This document shows positions 33,260 to 44,438 of a stretch of DNA of 64,000 bases, piece by piece. Numbering within the stretch: position 1 is the stretch's first letter; the number at the start of each line of letters is the position of its first letter. Under the pieces are notes generated by a model, which was not told where the DNA came from, did not search any database, and saw nothing but the letters and a program-made list of their open reading frames with translations. Both the position numbers and the translations under genes were made by a program. This stretch comes from Annona cherimola (lineage: Eukaryota; Streptophyta; Magnoliopsida; Magnoliales; Annonaceae): assembly GCA_030490835.1 (NCBI GenBank), contig CM059972.1:90381137-90445136 (forward strand). Reading direction: 5' to 3'.

Positions 33260-34281
33260 TTTTATATTTTTCTTAAATTTAGTTACACCATATTATTATT
33301 TTTACTTATGCTATTTTTAATATTGTATAAAACATATAAAATTTGAAGGGTAATTTAGAAATACATCTATTTAGTTTGATCAAATTGCAAATAACTCTCA
33401 CATAGTTTAACCATAATTGCAAATAACCCTTACGCTGTTATGATGCTATTATTGGTTTGCCATGATATGGTGGTTATTTGTCATTATGATTAAACTACGT
33501 GAGCGTTATTTGCAAAAAAAAATATACCACTATTTTAAAATGCTATCAAAAATATGCATACCACTTAATTTATTAAAAAGTAAATACAACCACATAGTTT
33601 GCTTATTTTTACAAATATACCTATATTGCGATGATGTTATAATGACGTGGGTTACTTTTAATTAATTACAATTTCTAAAACTATGTGGGTGTATTTACAT
33701 TTTTTATTAAACTAAGTGTGTGTTTGCAAATTTTCCAAAATTTAAACTTGTCACTTTTAACTCAAATGAGAACCTTTTAACCCCAATTTCAACTAATTTC
33801 TATCCGAACCCATTTATACAAATACGAGGCATGATCTATAATGCTAGTTACCATGCGGCTAACCTAATTACCTATTTTATTAAAATTTTAAATTTTTTTT
33901 ATTCTAACTATATTCTAATGTAGATACTAAAGTTTTACTCTTTTTGAAAATTTATATATATTTTTTCGAATTTTAAATAGAGGGATATTGTGATCATTTT
34001 AAGGTTTTGAAAATGACCACCTTATATTTAAAATTCAAAAAATATATACACAATATTTTCAAAAATTGTAAGATTTGACATATGGATTCAATACACTTAA
34101 TAAAGAAAGTTTTATAAAAAAAACAAAAAGATAAGAAAAGTTAACACTATAAATACAGGCACTGTTTAGATTTTGCCAGTAGTACTAAAATTGAAACTTA
34201 TTAGACGTTATGATTAGGGTTTTTTTTTTTTTTTCCTTTGGATGAGATGTTATGGTATGAGTACGTACGTGGTTAGAGTTA
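32385..34281. other. AT-rich DNA with fold-back repeats and a TA microsatellite
   Basis: A TA run lies at 33227-33255. Segment 33345-33722 is an inverted repeat (AACTCTCACATAGTTTAACC on the left, inverse of AACTATGTGGGTGTATTTAC on the right). Segment about 33925-34095 is another, with TTTTGAAAATTTATATATAT opposite ATATATACACAATATTTTC. No gene seen. Confidence 0.5.
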
Positions 34282-34553
34282 GGGGACGTTTGGTAACATT
34301 GGATGGGAAACGAGGGAAGGAAAATGTGGTAACACGGATTTCGATATCTATCATTTCACAACTAATCATTATATTTTTACACTTTTACCCCTATATTGTA
34401 ATCATTTTTCCTATCAACTATCTTCTAACAAACCTATTTATTCCAACTTTACCCCTATTATTTCATATCAATCACACAATTTTCAAAATATTTTATTTTC
34501 CATTCCCACCAAATACCATATTTCCCACCACTTTCATATTCCCAAACATCCCC
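34282..34553. mobile_element. Tourist-like TIR element, family M2 copy 1
   Basis: A 272-bp element with terminal repeats GGGGACGTTTGGTAAC and CCCAAACATCCCC, flanked by TTA on both sides (34279-34281, 34554-34556). The 108-residue frame that covers it is fortuitous. The motif GTGGTTAGAGTTAG occurs just before it (34270-34283) and again just after (34561-34574). Confidence 0.75.
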
Positions 34554-34633
34554 TTAGTGTGTGGTTAGAGTTAGTGCTCTGGTTATGGCAAAAGAATTCG
34601 GGAAGGGCCCGTGGTTATATTATCGGCTCTAAA

Positions 34634-34897
34634 GGGAAGTTTGGAAAAGTAAAAATTGCAGAAATATGGAATAAGGTGAGAAATGAAAAATAAAATATTT
34701 TGGCAATTATATGATTGATATAAAATAATAAAAGTAAAATAAAATAAATTGAGTAGTTGTAATATAGTAAAAAAATATTGAAAAATTAAGGTAAAGAAGT
34801 AAGAATGTAGTTATTAATAGATGAATTAACATGATTACGAATTGCTACTATCACGTTTTTCCACGCCTAATTCCACACATGTTACCAAAACAAGCCC
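34634..34897. mobile_element. Tourist-like TIR element, family M2-like copy 2
   Basis: It begins GGGAAGTTTGG and ends TTACCAAAACAAGCCC, followed by TAA. The interior is AT-rich, with a composition and block order like the inverse of 34282-34553. The left duplication is not exact. Confidence 0.5.
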
Positions 34898-35252
34898 TAA
34901 TACGTGCTTGCCATCAATGCAAGGGCAGATGAAAGCTGAAAACACGCGCACCGAAACCATGCATGCAATGCAAGGAAGAGCTGGAGCAGCAGCGCAGAGT
35001 GGAGCAGTGTAGATTGCAGAAGATTCCTTACTTTTTCTTCCGTCATTTTCTATGACAGTCCAGCAGAGCACGGGTGCAGATGCACATCTTCCAACCGGAC
35101 AGCTCTGGCCGCTGCACTGCGCACGTGCGGTTGTCAGATAAAAGAAATTGCGGAGGCGAGATGCCAGTCGCTCTCGCGATTCTCGAGACGGCTGCCTCCA
35201 ATTCCCGAATCCCGAGCCTAGCATCTATCTCCCAAACATCGCTCCCACACGT
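34898..35252. other. Moderately GC-rich host DNA at the hAT target
   Basis: The segment is less AT-rich than its surroundings and carries open frames on both strands (for example 129 residues, 35224-34835 on the - strand), but none shows a recognisable domain. It continues after the hAT element at 36608. Confidence 0.4.
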
Positions 35253-35260
35253 GTTGTTGG

Positions 35261-36599
35261 CGATGTTGTCATAACCAGACCGGACCGGGAACCGGTGTCC
35301 GGTTTGATTATATACGGTTCGGTTTAACCGCCTAAAACCGTGCGAACCGTCGAACCACTGGTCGGACCGTAAATTCCGGTCTGACCGAGCTCGCCCGGTC
35401 TGACCTCGTAGCTTAAATAATATATATATATTTTAAAAAAACCCGAAAACGGAAAACGGAAAACCCTAAGCTCTCTAACCCGCACGCCGCAGCCGGCAGC
35501 CCTATGCGTCTTCCCCAAATCCGACGCCCGGCGCCTGCGGCCTGTCTGGTTTCCTCCTTCCCCGCTGGCCAGCGTCGATCTCCTTTGCCGCCGTCACCTC
35601 GCAGCGGCAGCACGCGATCGACAGTCGGCACCTCATCGCAAACGCCTGCATCTTCTCCAGTTCTCCTCATCGCAGCCGCCTGCATCTTCTCCTTCTCGGC
35701 CGCCGTCTCCCGTGGCCCCGCCTCGTCCTCCTCAGCAGCTCAGCTCCTCTTCGCATCGGCCATCCCTCCTCTCTCGTCGCGCCAGCAGCTGCGCTGCCCT
35801 GCCTCCTCCTCGGTGCGCCACTGTTCCTGCCTCGTCGCCAGTCTCGCTGCCTGTCTCCTCTCTCGCTGTCGCCGTCTCGCCATCTTCGGCTCGCCGTCGC
35901 CGGCTCGCCGAGCAACAACAATTTTGTGCGTAATTAATAATTATAATATCAAATTTTTTGATTTTTCTACCTAATTTTGTGCATGCGTGCGTGAATCACA
36001 ATGCGTCTGTTATAAATTATAATATCAAATTATTTGATTTTTCTGCATAATCCTGCCTCCTCCTAATTTTGTGCATGTGTCTCTTATAAATTATAATATC
36101 CAATTATTTGATTTTTCTGCCTAATTTTGTGCATGCATCTCTTGGGTAATTATTTAATTATTCAAATTTTCAACACTTACTGATTTGTTTTATTTCTTAT
36201 TTTTTCAGATATGTTTATAGCAATTCATCAAAGTACCGATATAAAGAGGAATAATTCAAGAACCAATAACCAAGCAACAATGGTCATAGCTTATTATAAG
36301 TTTAAGTCTTTCAGGTCAGTTAATGTAGTTAATTTTTTAAAACTCACTATTAATTTTTTCCTGCATGTTTTATTCTTATATTGTGGTCCTTAAAATCTAA
36401 CAAATATATTTAGGATTTATTAAAATATAATTTTATCAATATATTTATTTAAAATTAAAAAACATTTAATATTTATGACATCATAAATATGTCATGCTGA
36501 CGTCACCAGTTCGAACCAGTTTGATTAACCGGTCGAACCGGTTCGAACCAGACCAGTTCGTTTACCGGTTCAATCACCGATTCGGTTCTGACAACATTG
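35261..36599. mobile_element. Non-autonomous hAT-type transposon
   Basis: A 1339-bp element with terminal inverted repeats CGATGTTGTCATAACC and, at the right end, GGTTCTGACAACATTG. It is flanked by a perfect 8-bp duplication GTTGTTGG (35253-35260, 36600-36607), the hallmark length of hAT insertions. Both subterminal regions are rich in ACCGGT, GGTTCG and CGAACC motifs, as expected for transposase binding. The interior has a GC-rich block (35470-35930) and a set of imperfect tandem repeats (35925-36145). There is no transposase frame; the 156-residue frame at 35504 is Ser/Ala/Pro-rich and looks compositional. Confidence 0.88.
35925..36145. repeat. Imperfect tandem repeats inside the hAT element
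   Basis: About three units share AATTATAATATCAAATT, TTTGATTTTTCT and CTAATTTTGTGCATG. Spacing varies from about 65 to 90 bases. They sit between the GC-rich block and the right half of the element. Confidence 0.65.
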
Positions 36600-36607
36600 G
36601 TTGTTGG

Positions 36608-37196
36608 CTGCTTCTGCGGCATTTGCAGCATACGAAAAATATCTGCGTAGTATTCTAGATGGGGCTGCACGGGGAGGAAAGAAAGTAATGAAATTAATAA
36701 AAAAAAATGTTTTTGAAAAATATGAGTACAATAAAAGTTTACATTAGGTAAAGACGTAAAGTAAGAATAAATAAAATTAACGTAAAAAAGTAATTAAAGT
36801 AAAAAAGAAAAATAAAAAAGAATGATAATTAAATGATTAAAATATCAAGTTTATTTTTTAAGAAATTATGTGGAAAAAGTTTGCCAAGTGGGGAGGTGGA
36901 GATTTAGCTCTTTAGTCAGATGGCACAGCCTGTGCTGAATAGAAAAGAGGTATTTGTTTACATAGAAAATATTTTACACTAAAAATTTTAAATCAAAGCC
37001 TTTGCCTTAGTGGTAATAGCATTTCACCCATCGCGCCTGGTGACGCCGTTTCGACTCTTGTCAGCAGCGAAAAATTAAAATATTCAGTAATGACATATTT
37101 CTTTACTTCTCAAAATTTCTTTGGAGATTAAGAAATATTATTCTAGTTTGAAGATTAGGAAACACTCTAAAGAAAATTTAGAATATTGGGGCATGT
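36608..37196. other. Intergenic DNA with a tRNA-like SINE candidate
   Basis: Host sequence resumes after the hAT duplication. At 37005-37060 there is an A-box-like segment (TTAGTGGTAATAGCAT) followed about 30 bases later by a B-box-like segment (GTTTCGACTCT). The rest is AT-rich with no gene. Confidence 0.4.
37005..37060 (+). repeat. Candidate tRNA-derived SINE head
   Basis: TTAGTGGTAATAGCAT resembles the RNA polymerase III A box, and GTTTCGACTCT resembles the B box, with tRNA-like spacing. No full cloverleaf forms by eye, so I do not call a tRNA. Neither a tail nor flanking duplications are clear. Confidence 0.35.
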
Positions 37197-37437
37197 TTGG
37201 CATCATAAAAGACTTTTCAATCTTTACAACTACTCTATTTTAAAATATTTTTTTACATCTTCCTTTACAATTATCATACTTTTCAATTATTTTTATATAA
37301 CTGCTTATACGACTAATCTACCTATTTTATCTTTATTCTATTTATTTCACATCATTATCATGTAATTTTCTTTTATTTCAAAAAATTTTACACAAAAACT
37401 TTTCATTAATAAGTTTTATCACTTTCCAAACACACAC
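37197..37437. mobile_element. TIR element family M1 copy 6, inverted
   Basis: It begins GGGCATGTTTGGCATCATAA and ends CACTTTCCAAACACACAC. The reverse-oriented interior includes CACATCATTATCATGTAATT, matching the family. Confidence 0.7.
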
Positions 37438-37544
37438 TTGGTAAACACACACTTGGTAAGATATCTATAGAATAGTGTTTGGATATTATAAGAAAGGCTT
37501 AGGGCCTTTTTGTAATTTCAGTTAAGATGATGTAATATATGAAT

Positions 37545-37797
37545 ACCCATAAAAAAACTTTCCAATAAAAAAAATTTCACTTTTAACAACTATAATATTT
37601 TTTACATTTTTCTATACAATCACCCTACTTTTCAATCATCTCTATATAATTACTCGTACATTTAAATTATCTATTTTAACTTTATTCTTTTTACTTTTCA
37701 TCATTACTTTTATCATACCACATCATTTTCTCCCATTTCAAAAACTTTTATATCAAAAACTTTTCATCAAAAGTTTTTTCACTTCCTAAACACACCC
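37545..37797. mobile_element. TIR element family M1 copy 7, inverted
   Basis: The right end CACTTCCTAAACACACCC is clear. The interior (ATACCACATCATTTTCTCCC) matches the family in reverse. The left end, about 37545, is decayed. Confidence 0.65.
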
Positions 37798-37901
37798 AAA
37801 GTTAATAATAAAGTCCATTTGTTAATGGGGTAGAAGAGGAAGTAGGTAAGTGTAAAAGAGATTATTTTTTGAAAAGTATAATAATGATTTAGTAGTATAA
37901 A

Positions 37902-38168
37902 GGTGTGTTGGAGAAGTGATAAAATTTTTATGAAAGTTTTTTGGTGTAAAAGCTTTTAAAATGAGAAAAAATAGTATGATATGATAAAAGTAATGATGAA
38001 GAGTAAAAGAATAAAATTAAAATATATAGATATATGCATGGTAGTTGTGTAAAAATAATTGAAAAGTAGAGTAGTTATATAAAAAAAGTGAAAAAATAAT
38101 TAAAAATTGGATAGCCATGGAGAGTAAAAAAAATTTTGTTCGAAATATTTTTAGTATAAACAAACACC
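37902..38168. mobile_element. TIR element family M1 copy 8
   Basis: It begins GGTGTGTTGGAGAAGTGATA and ends TAAACAAACACC. It lies about 100 bases from copy 7 in the opposite orientation, so the two could form a large hairpin. Confidence 0.7.
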
Positions 38169-41100
38169 GCGTAGAGTAAAGTGAGAATAGACCAGGGGAT
38201 CACGTGAGAAAATATATAATAGAGTACTAATCATATGAGCCCAAGCTAAGTGTTTGGTGCTTAGTCCACCTATCTTCCACTGTTATATCGCAGGGCATTA
38301 TTTCCACCATTAGATAGAATTTTTTGAAAATTATACCTGCAATCCATGCGTATGGAGGTACTTGCGATCCCTTCCTCTCTACTCTTCACTGGAGCTCCGC
38401 GAGGGCGAAAATCGCATGCCCTCCTCTCTATCTTCATCTCACTTCCTTGTTGCAGATCTACAGATACGAAAATGGCCCATCTTCTCACAAATCCTCCTCT
38501 TCCGTCTCCCTTACATTCTATTCCGCTCTACAAAAGCTGACCAAAGATTCTTGGAATCAGGGATTTTGCTTGCTTTGATTCTAGCCTGGACTTTGAAATT
38601 GAGAATGCCAATGAAATTTCCTGCTGGAATTTGGGGTTGCCAAGTTAACCCACTTGTGTAGATTCGTTGGATTTTGGAGACGAGTGCTTATCTATCGTTG
38701 CTTTATATTTTGGTCGTAGCAACTTTTATGGACTTCATTGAACATGGTGTTTGAAGATGTTTCTTGGCTTGATTGTCAAATCGAATTTTCCATCCGATGG
38801 TTGCTGCAGTAGACGATGGTAATGAAAGATGGTGGGTGCAACGCCTTGAACATCTCATGGTACTACGAGAATTACCTAATTCTCGGATTCAATTTATGCC
38901 AATTTGCAAAATTTCAACCTAAATTATTTACAAAGTATAACTCCAGTCTACACATACACATCATGGTCTTTTGACAAAATGTTATAAACATTCAAGATTA
39001 TCCAAAATATTACGAATCATTACCTAAATACAAACTACTTATAACAATTCAGAAACTAAATAGTAGATATAGATTTTTTCTCTTGTTGTAATTGGGCCTA
39101 CTTCATTATCTAGTGCCTGCATAGTTATATTTTTAATTTTTGAAAATTATGAGTATGCTACTCAGAAGTAGGCATACAAAAAAGATAAGATTTCTAAATC
39201 ATTTTACATGCTTCTTAATGCATTGTGTGAATCATAAACATCATGCTTATATCCATAGAGTACTTGAAATGCCACTTACACCACTCGTAAGACCTCATGG
39301 TTAGTTGGTGGGCTCAATTTCCTCATAAACGTCTCATTATATCATTGTAACATAAATTGAAAATTTCTACTTCAAAGTATATAAGTTAAACACATATTAA
39401 ACATTCACAAGAGTTTATACAATTGTTGAGAAATATTTGTAAAATATGGTTTAGAAACTAGAAGCATTGCCTACTTACCTTTTACAGTGATTATTTAGTA
39501 CTTTATAATTTTCTTTCCTTTCCTCCTTCCTCATTATCAAGGATGTTACTATGAAACTCCATTTATTTTCAATATTTAGATAGTTGATGAAAAATTCACT
39601 TCATCAATTAAGTTTAGTATCACTTATATTATTATAGAAACCTTATCATTTGTTTAATATTACTGTATATGGGCTCCATCTATAAACATGTCAAATTAGT
39701 GTAATAAAATAATTTAATACTAAAATTTAAGTAGTATTTTTAACATCTAAAATATCATTACTACATGGATAAACAATTCTAAAAAGTATTACTACATTTC
39801 AATACGTATGTGGATGTATCTAAGCATTTTCCCTAATTTACACATGAATACACTTATTTTTGAGCAAACATGACCTATACACATATTGGATTTGGATAAA
39901 ACTTGGTCTCATAACTAAATAAATGATGTTAAATATAATGATGAATTGAATTTTCAATCAAATATCAAAATTTTAAATTTTGATGGGATTACATGGAACT
40001 GCTTCTATGTAATACATAGAAGCAAGTGGTTCCTTTATTTATTTATTTATTTTAAAATTAAAATTTAGTTCCTAAAAGTTTTATCTAAAATTTTCATTAA
40101 ATGTCTTGTCTGTTTATAACTAGCTATTTTATTTATTATTTATCTATTAATTATATTATTATTATTATTATTATTATTTAATGCCCCTAACAACTTTCTT
40201 CGTATAATTACTTATATATATTTTAATAAAGCTGATAAAACTATTGTAAAAATTTTCTTAATAATTTGTTGAAATATATAATAATATATTTAAAATATAT
40301 GTTGAAAAGGGCTAAAATGTGGTTTGAACCCATCTATTGTTGGTGATAACCAACATTCTTTACCATCTTGGTGAGATAAATTTTTATGAATAATTTGACT
40401 TTATAATTTATATATTTAGAATAAAAAAGTGTTTCAAGTAAAAATATTTTAAAAGCGCATTATAGGTGGTTTGAAACCATCTGCCCCATGCAACAATCAT
40501 TATTTTCTACCATCCAAGTGATGTATCAATGTATGTAAGGAATTGATATTATATTTATAGAATGCATGGTTGGAATAAATCATCAAGAGTGCATTACCAT
40601 GACTCGATTTCTAACCCTTTGGTTGGCAACACTCATTCATAACCACATTGACAAGCACTAGATATAGAATTGTTTAAAATGATATTTTATTTAACGATTT
40701 TATTGTTTAGTTCAATGTCAAATACTTTTAAACCCCCATTTTTATAATATAAAATCTATTTCTTATATTTTTAGCTACTTTCATTATTATTAAGTTATTC
40801 ATTCGATCTTTTTCCAAATATTATCAGCATAATTTTTTTTAATTTCTATGTATATATAAGCTAATAGTTTTTTGTTGTAACAGAGCAGAGATAGGAATCT
40901 TTGGCTCGTATTTCTTTTTCTGTCTAATTTTGGTTGATTATTTTTATCATTTTTCTTTAATTGCAAAGCTTACTAGTCTTAAAAAATTTGGATCATAAAC
41001 GTTACCTTCTTAGATGTTCAAGTGCTCTCCCCTGATTTCCTACTAAGATCTTATTTTCATCGCTTCCCTCTCTTATTGTGATTTTTTTTCTCTCTCTATA

Positions 41101-41259
41101 GTTACTAACATGTATTTATAGGCTACAAGACCGGGGGTAACCAGATCATCAACTTCGCTTTAGCACACCGCTATTTCACACCGTGTAACATCATTGACTA
41201 TTGTTTATATCATCCTAGATATTCCCACGTAGCTTAGTTATTGTTAGTCAAATAAGTGC
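38169..41259. other. AT-rich DNA, no gene identified
   Basis: The open frame at 38362-38661 (99 residues) has no features I recognise and overlaps others in different frames. An ATT run lies near 40150-40182. A short exact inverted repeat, GAGAATTA-CC-TAATTCTC, lies at about 38867-38884. The part nearest 41259 may be the LTR of the - strand gypsy element (a TATAAATA lies on the - strand near 41115), but I could not fix its ends. Confidence 0.45.
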
Positions 41260-44200
41260 GGGTACTTCCTTTACATAGATTCCTTGAGCTCTCACGTAGC
41301 ATCTTCTTTAGAATACCAATCCCATTGAACTTTGAATATTCAATCCTTCTATTTCATAAATGTTGGTCTTTATAATCTAAGATTTTGACGTGAATTTCTT
41401 CATAGTTCAATGTATTTTTAATTAGGAGAGTCTTTGGTTTCAATATATGACTTGGGTCCGAAATATACCTCTTGAGTAGCGAGATATGAAAAACATTATG
41501 GATTATGGCTAGAGTTGAGGGAAATGCAACTCTATATGTCACATTTCCTGCTCTGTCTAAAATTAAATAGCCCAACATACCTTGGATTCAATTTTTACTT
41601 CTTCCCAAATCGAATGATTCTTTTAGTTGGAGAAACTTTAATGAAAAATATTATCTACAGTTCAAAATTCTTCTTTCCACCTTTTCTCATCCACATACAT
41701 CTTTTGTCAATTTTGAGCTGTTAATATACATTTTCTAATTATCTTAACTTTATCTACCGTCCTTTGAGTCAAGTCAGGAGCAATTTTTCTTTCTCTCATT
41801 TCGTCCCAATTTAATGGTATTTTACATTTTTGTCCATACAATGTTTCAAAAGGGGTTATTTGAATATTTTCTTAATAACTATTATTACATGCAAATTTGA
41901 TCATAAATAAATATACATCCCAAGATCTACTAAAATATATTATGCAAAATTGCAATACATCTTCCATAATTTAATTTATCCACTGTTAACAATCTTTTCA
42001 CAAGTACACGGGTCGTAGATTGTAATATATAAAATATCGATTCCACAGGAAATTCAGAACTTAAGACGTTGAATTTAAACACTTATGTGAAACATAGAGA
42101 GAATAAAATAAAAGGAAAAAAATATCAAAAGAAGAAAGTTGATCTTAACAATGTGAAATGAGAATTAAAAATTAAGTGATGTGAATACCTAAGATCTAGA
42201 GTTTCATATACATCTTCTACAACGGATACATGAATTGCTTATTTAATTTAGATATTATGTGTTAAAGGAGAACTATCTCTATTGTATTCTTGCACCCTTT
42301 TTTGAAACTTATAAAGCGTACTCTAATCTTCTTAACCACCTATTTTCATAAGGTTGGGTCAATTATAATCCATTAAGTTATGTGAAAGTTCATGTGATTT
42401 CTCAAGCTCATCACTCATATTTTCGTAGGATTAAATCAATCGGAATCCATTAAGTTCTGTGGAAGTTCATGAGATTCCTCAAGGTTATCATGCCTATTTT
42501 TATAGTTTTAGATTTTTCAGGTTTAATATTTTAATTATCATTATTAGACTTCTACCTTTCGGTTCCATCACCTAATATATGAGAATCATTACCAAAGTGT
42601 AGGCCTTTACACCAAGCAAACACAATATACCTTAAATAACCAAACCATAATATCCACTACATTGGACGCATACTACATCTTAAATCCTAAATAATGGGTT
42701 TAGCCTAATATGTTTATAATAAAAATTAAGCACAAAATAATATTATATCTAATCTCCATCATAAATAAGATAATTAAAATCAAAAGAAAGAAAGAAAAAT
42801 CTTATCGATTGGAAGCTCCGATGGTGTCTCAACTGCTCCAAGTAACTTATCGCCTCGCATTTCACCTCGTTCTCTTCACTCCTGGACCTCAACCCCAACT
42901 CCAAGGATGTTCTAAGATGCTTTGAGACATTCGGAAGAGGTGTTTATACAGGAATCCATGAAGTACTTGCACATAGAGTTCGATTTGCATAAGAATTTGA
43001 GTAACTAGGGTCCCACATGATTCAAACTATGTGGATCTGGATTCAAACCATGTGGCATCTAGATCCACATAGTTTGAACCATGTGGCACTCTGGAGTACT
43101 CTATTCCACGCGTAGTTTTGCACAACTTCATCCCGTTTTGAGCCGATTCGCATCAAAACTTCACCCAACACATTCTAAATTGTCTTAATCATCATTTTAA
43201 CTCCTTTATGTTCTTCAAAATCATTAAATCAAATGTGGTCTTGGTCCTTGAGCTTTGAATTTCTCAAAGTAAAAGCACGTTGTGCCAAATAAGTGAACAA
43301 TCTTCAACTGCATCATGACTTTTGATCCATGAGGATTTACGAGAGACACATCATATCAATGGAAAGATTTTTTGAGCCCTTCAATGTGGAAACTTAGGCA
43401 TGCCCAGATGAGCTCATTTTCTATGTCAAAAGCTTTTGTTTCTATATGATTCTAGGTCCTGAATTTACACATACTTACTTGCTTTGCAGGATAGTTAATT
43501 GTGAGTATTTTGTCCTAAGTAAAGCCAAAACGATAAAAATATATTTCAAAATATCTTAAACACTCAAATTCTTCTTAATTAATATTCAAAATATATGATA
43601 TAAAAGTGACTCAACACTTGCTTTATCTGTCCATTTGTCTACGGATAATATGTGGTACTAAAACGAAGTTTCGTACCCATAGCCTAATGTACGCTCTTCT
43701 AGAAATGTGATGTGAAAGATGGATCCATATCCAATACAATAGTTTTTGGAATTCCATATAATTTAACAATTTCTTTATAATAGATTTATGACAATTTTGC
43801 TATTGAGAATGTGGATTTCACAGGAAGAAAATGTGCTACCTTGGATAACTTATCAACTGTTACTCATATAGAATAAAATTCTTTCTGAGTTTAGGATGAC
43901 CTTTGAATAACATCCATGCTAATATCATCTCATTTCCACTTAGAAATTTCTAATGGTTGCAAAGATTCTGCTGATTTTTAATGATCTGCTTTAATTCGTT
44001 GACAAACAAGACATCTGCTTACAAATTTGGCTATTTTTATCTTCATATTATTTCAACAGGACCTTTTGTTTACATCTTGATATATTTTTGCGCTTCACGG
44101 TGAATAGTAAATGGTGAGTAATGTGCTTCGTTCAAAATTTGTTCCTTAATTTCTACTTTATTAAGAACACACAATCAATTTTGATATGGATACATTCTAT

Positions 44201-44438
44201 GTTCATCAATACTAAATACAATATTTCCTCTCTATACCATAGTTTGAACTAATTGTTATAATTTTGTATCCTTTGTTGTTCTTACTGAATTTGTTCAAAT
44301 AGAAATAGCCTCAATTATAATCGATTCAATTATATTTCTCCTTTACCTAAAAATACCTCCAATTCTAATTGCCTTATTTCTTAGAGTAATCCTTTTTGCT
44401 AAGTAATTAAAACTGCTAAGTTCACTTTTTTTTTTTAC
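41260..44438 (-). pseudogene. Ty3/gypsy integrase and C-terminal region, split by an LTR
   Basis: On the - strand, 44400-43617 reads as the integrase zinc-binding part (EQILNEAHYSPFTIH, then the LFVN region) and the catalytic core (WDDISMDV, LYGIPKTIVLDMDPSF, TNGQIK). After the LTR at 41984-43616 it resumes with SRSWDVYLFMIKFACNNSY, ITPFETLYGQKCKIPLNWDE and MLGYLILDRAG, YRVAFPSTLAIIHNVFHISL, ending with a decayed KEDAT-ELKESM tail. This order and the HNVFH block are typical of chromovirus-type gypsy elements. Many stops are present, and the catalytic Glu of TDGQxE is Lys. RNase H of the same element continues at 47342. Confidence 0.85.
41984..43616 (-). mobile_element. LTR (family A) inside the gypsy integrase
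   Basis: A 1633-bp repeat, TGTTAACAATC to GACTCAACA on the + strand. By comparison with the element at 47.5-60.9 kb its own orientation is reverse. The integrase sequence lies on both sides with almost no loss. The flanking 5-mers (TCCAC, CTTGC) do not match, so the exact ends or the original duplication are lost. Confidence 0.8.

Noticed and set aside
34242..34568. 108-residue open frame
   Set aside because: It coincides with a Tourist-like MITE with clear ends and TTA duplications.
35504..35974. 156-residue Ser/Ala/Pro-rich open frame
   Set aside because: It lies inside a hAT element in a GC-rich block where all frames tend to stay open; there is no domain and no start or splice context.
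38346..38661. Overlapping open frames at 38.3-38.7 kb, possible small gene
   Set aside because: Three + strand frames overlap with different translations and none is recognisable. No promoter or homologous exon could be supported.
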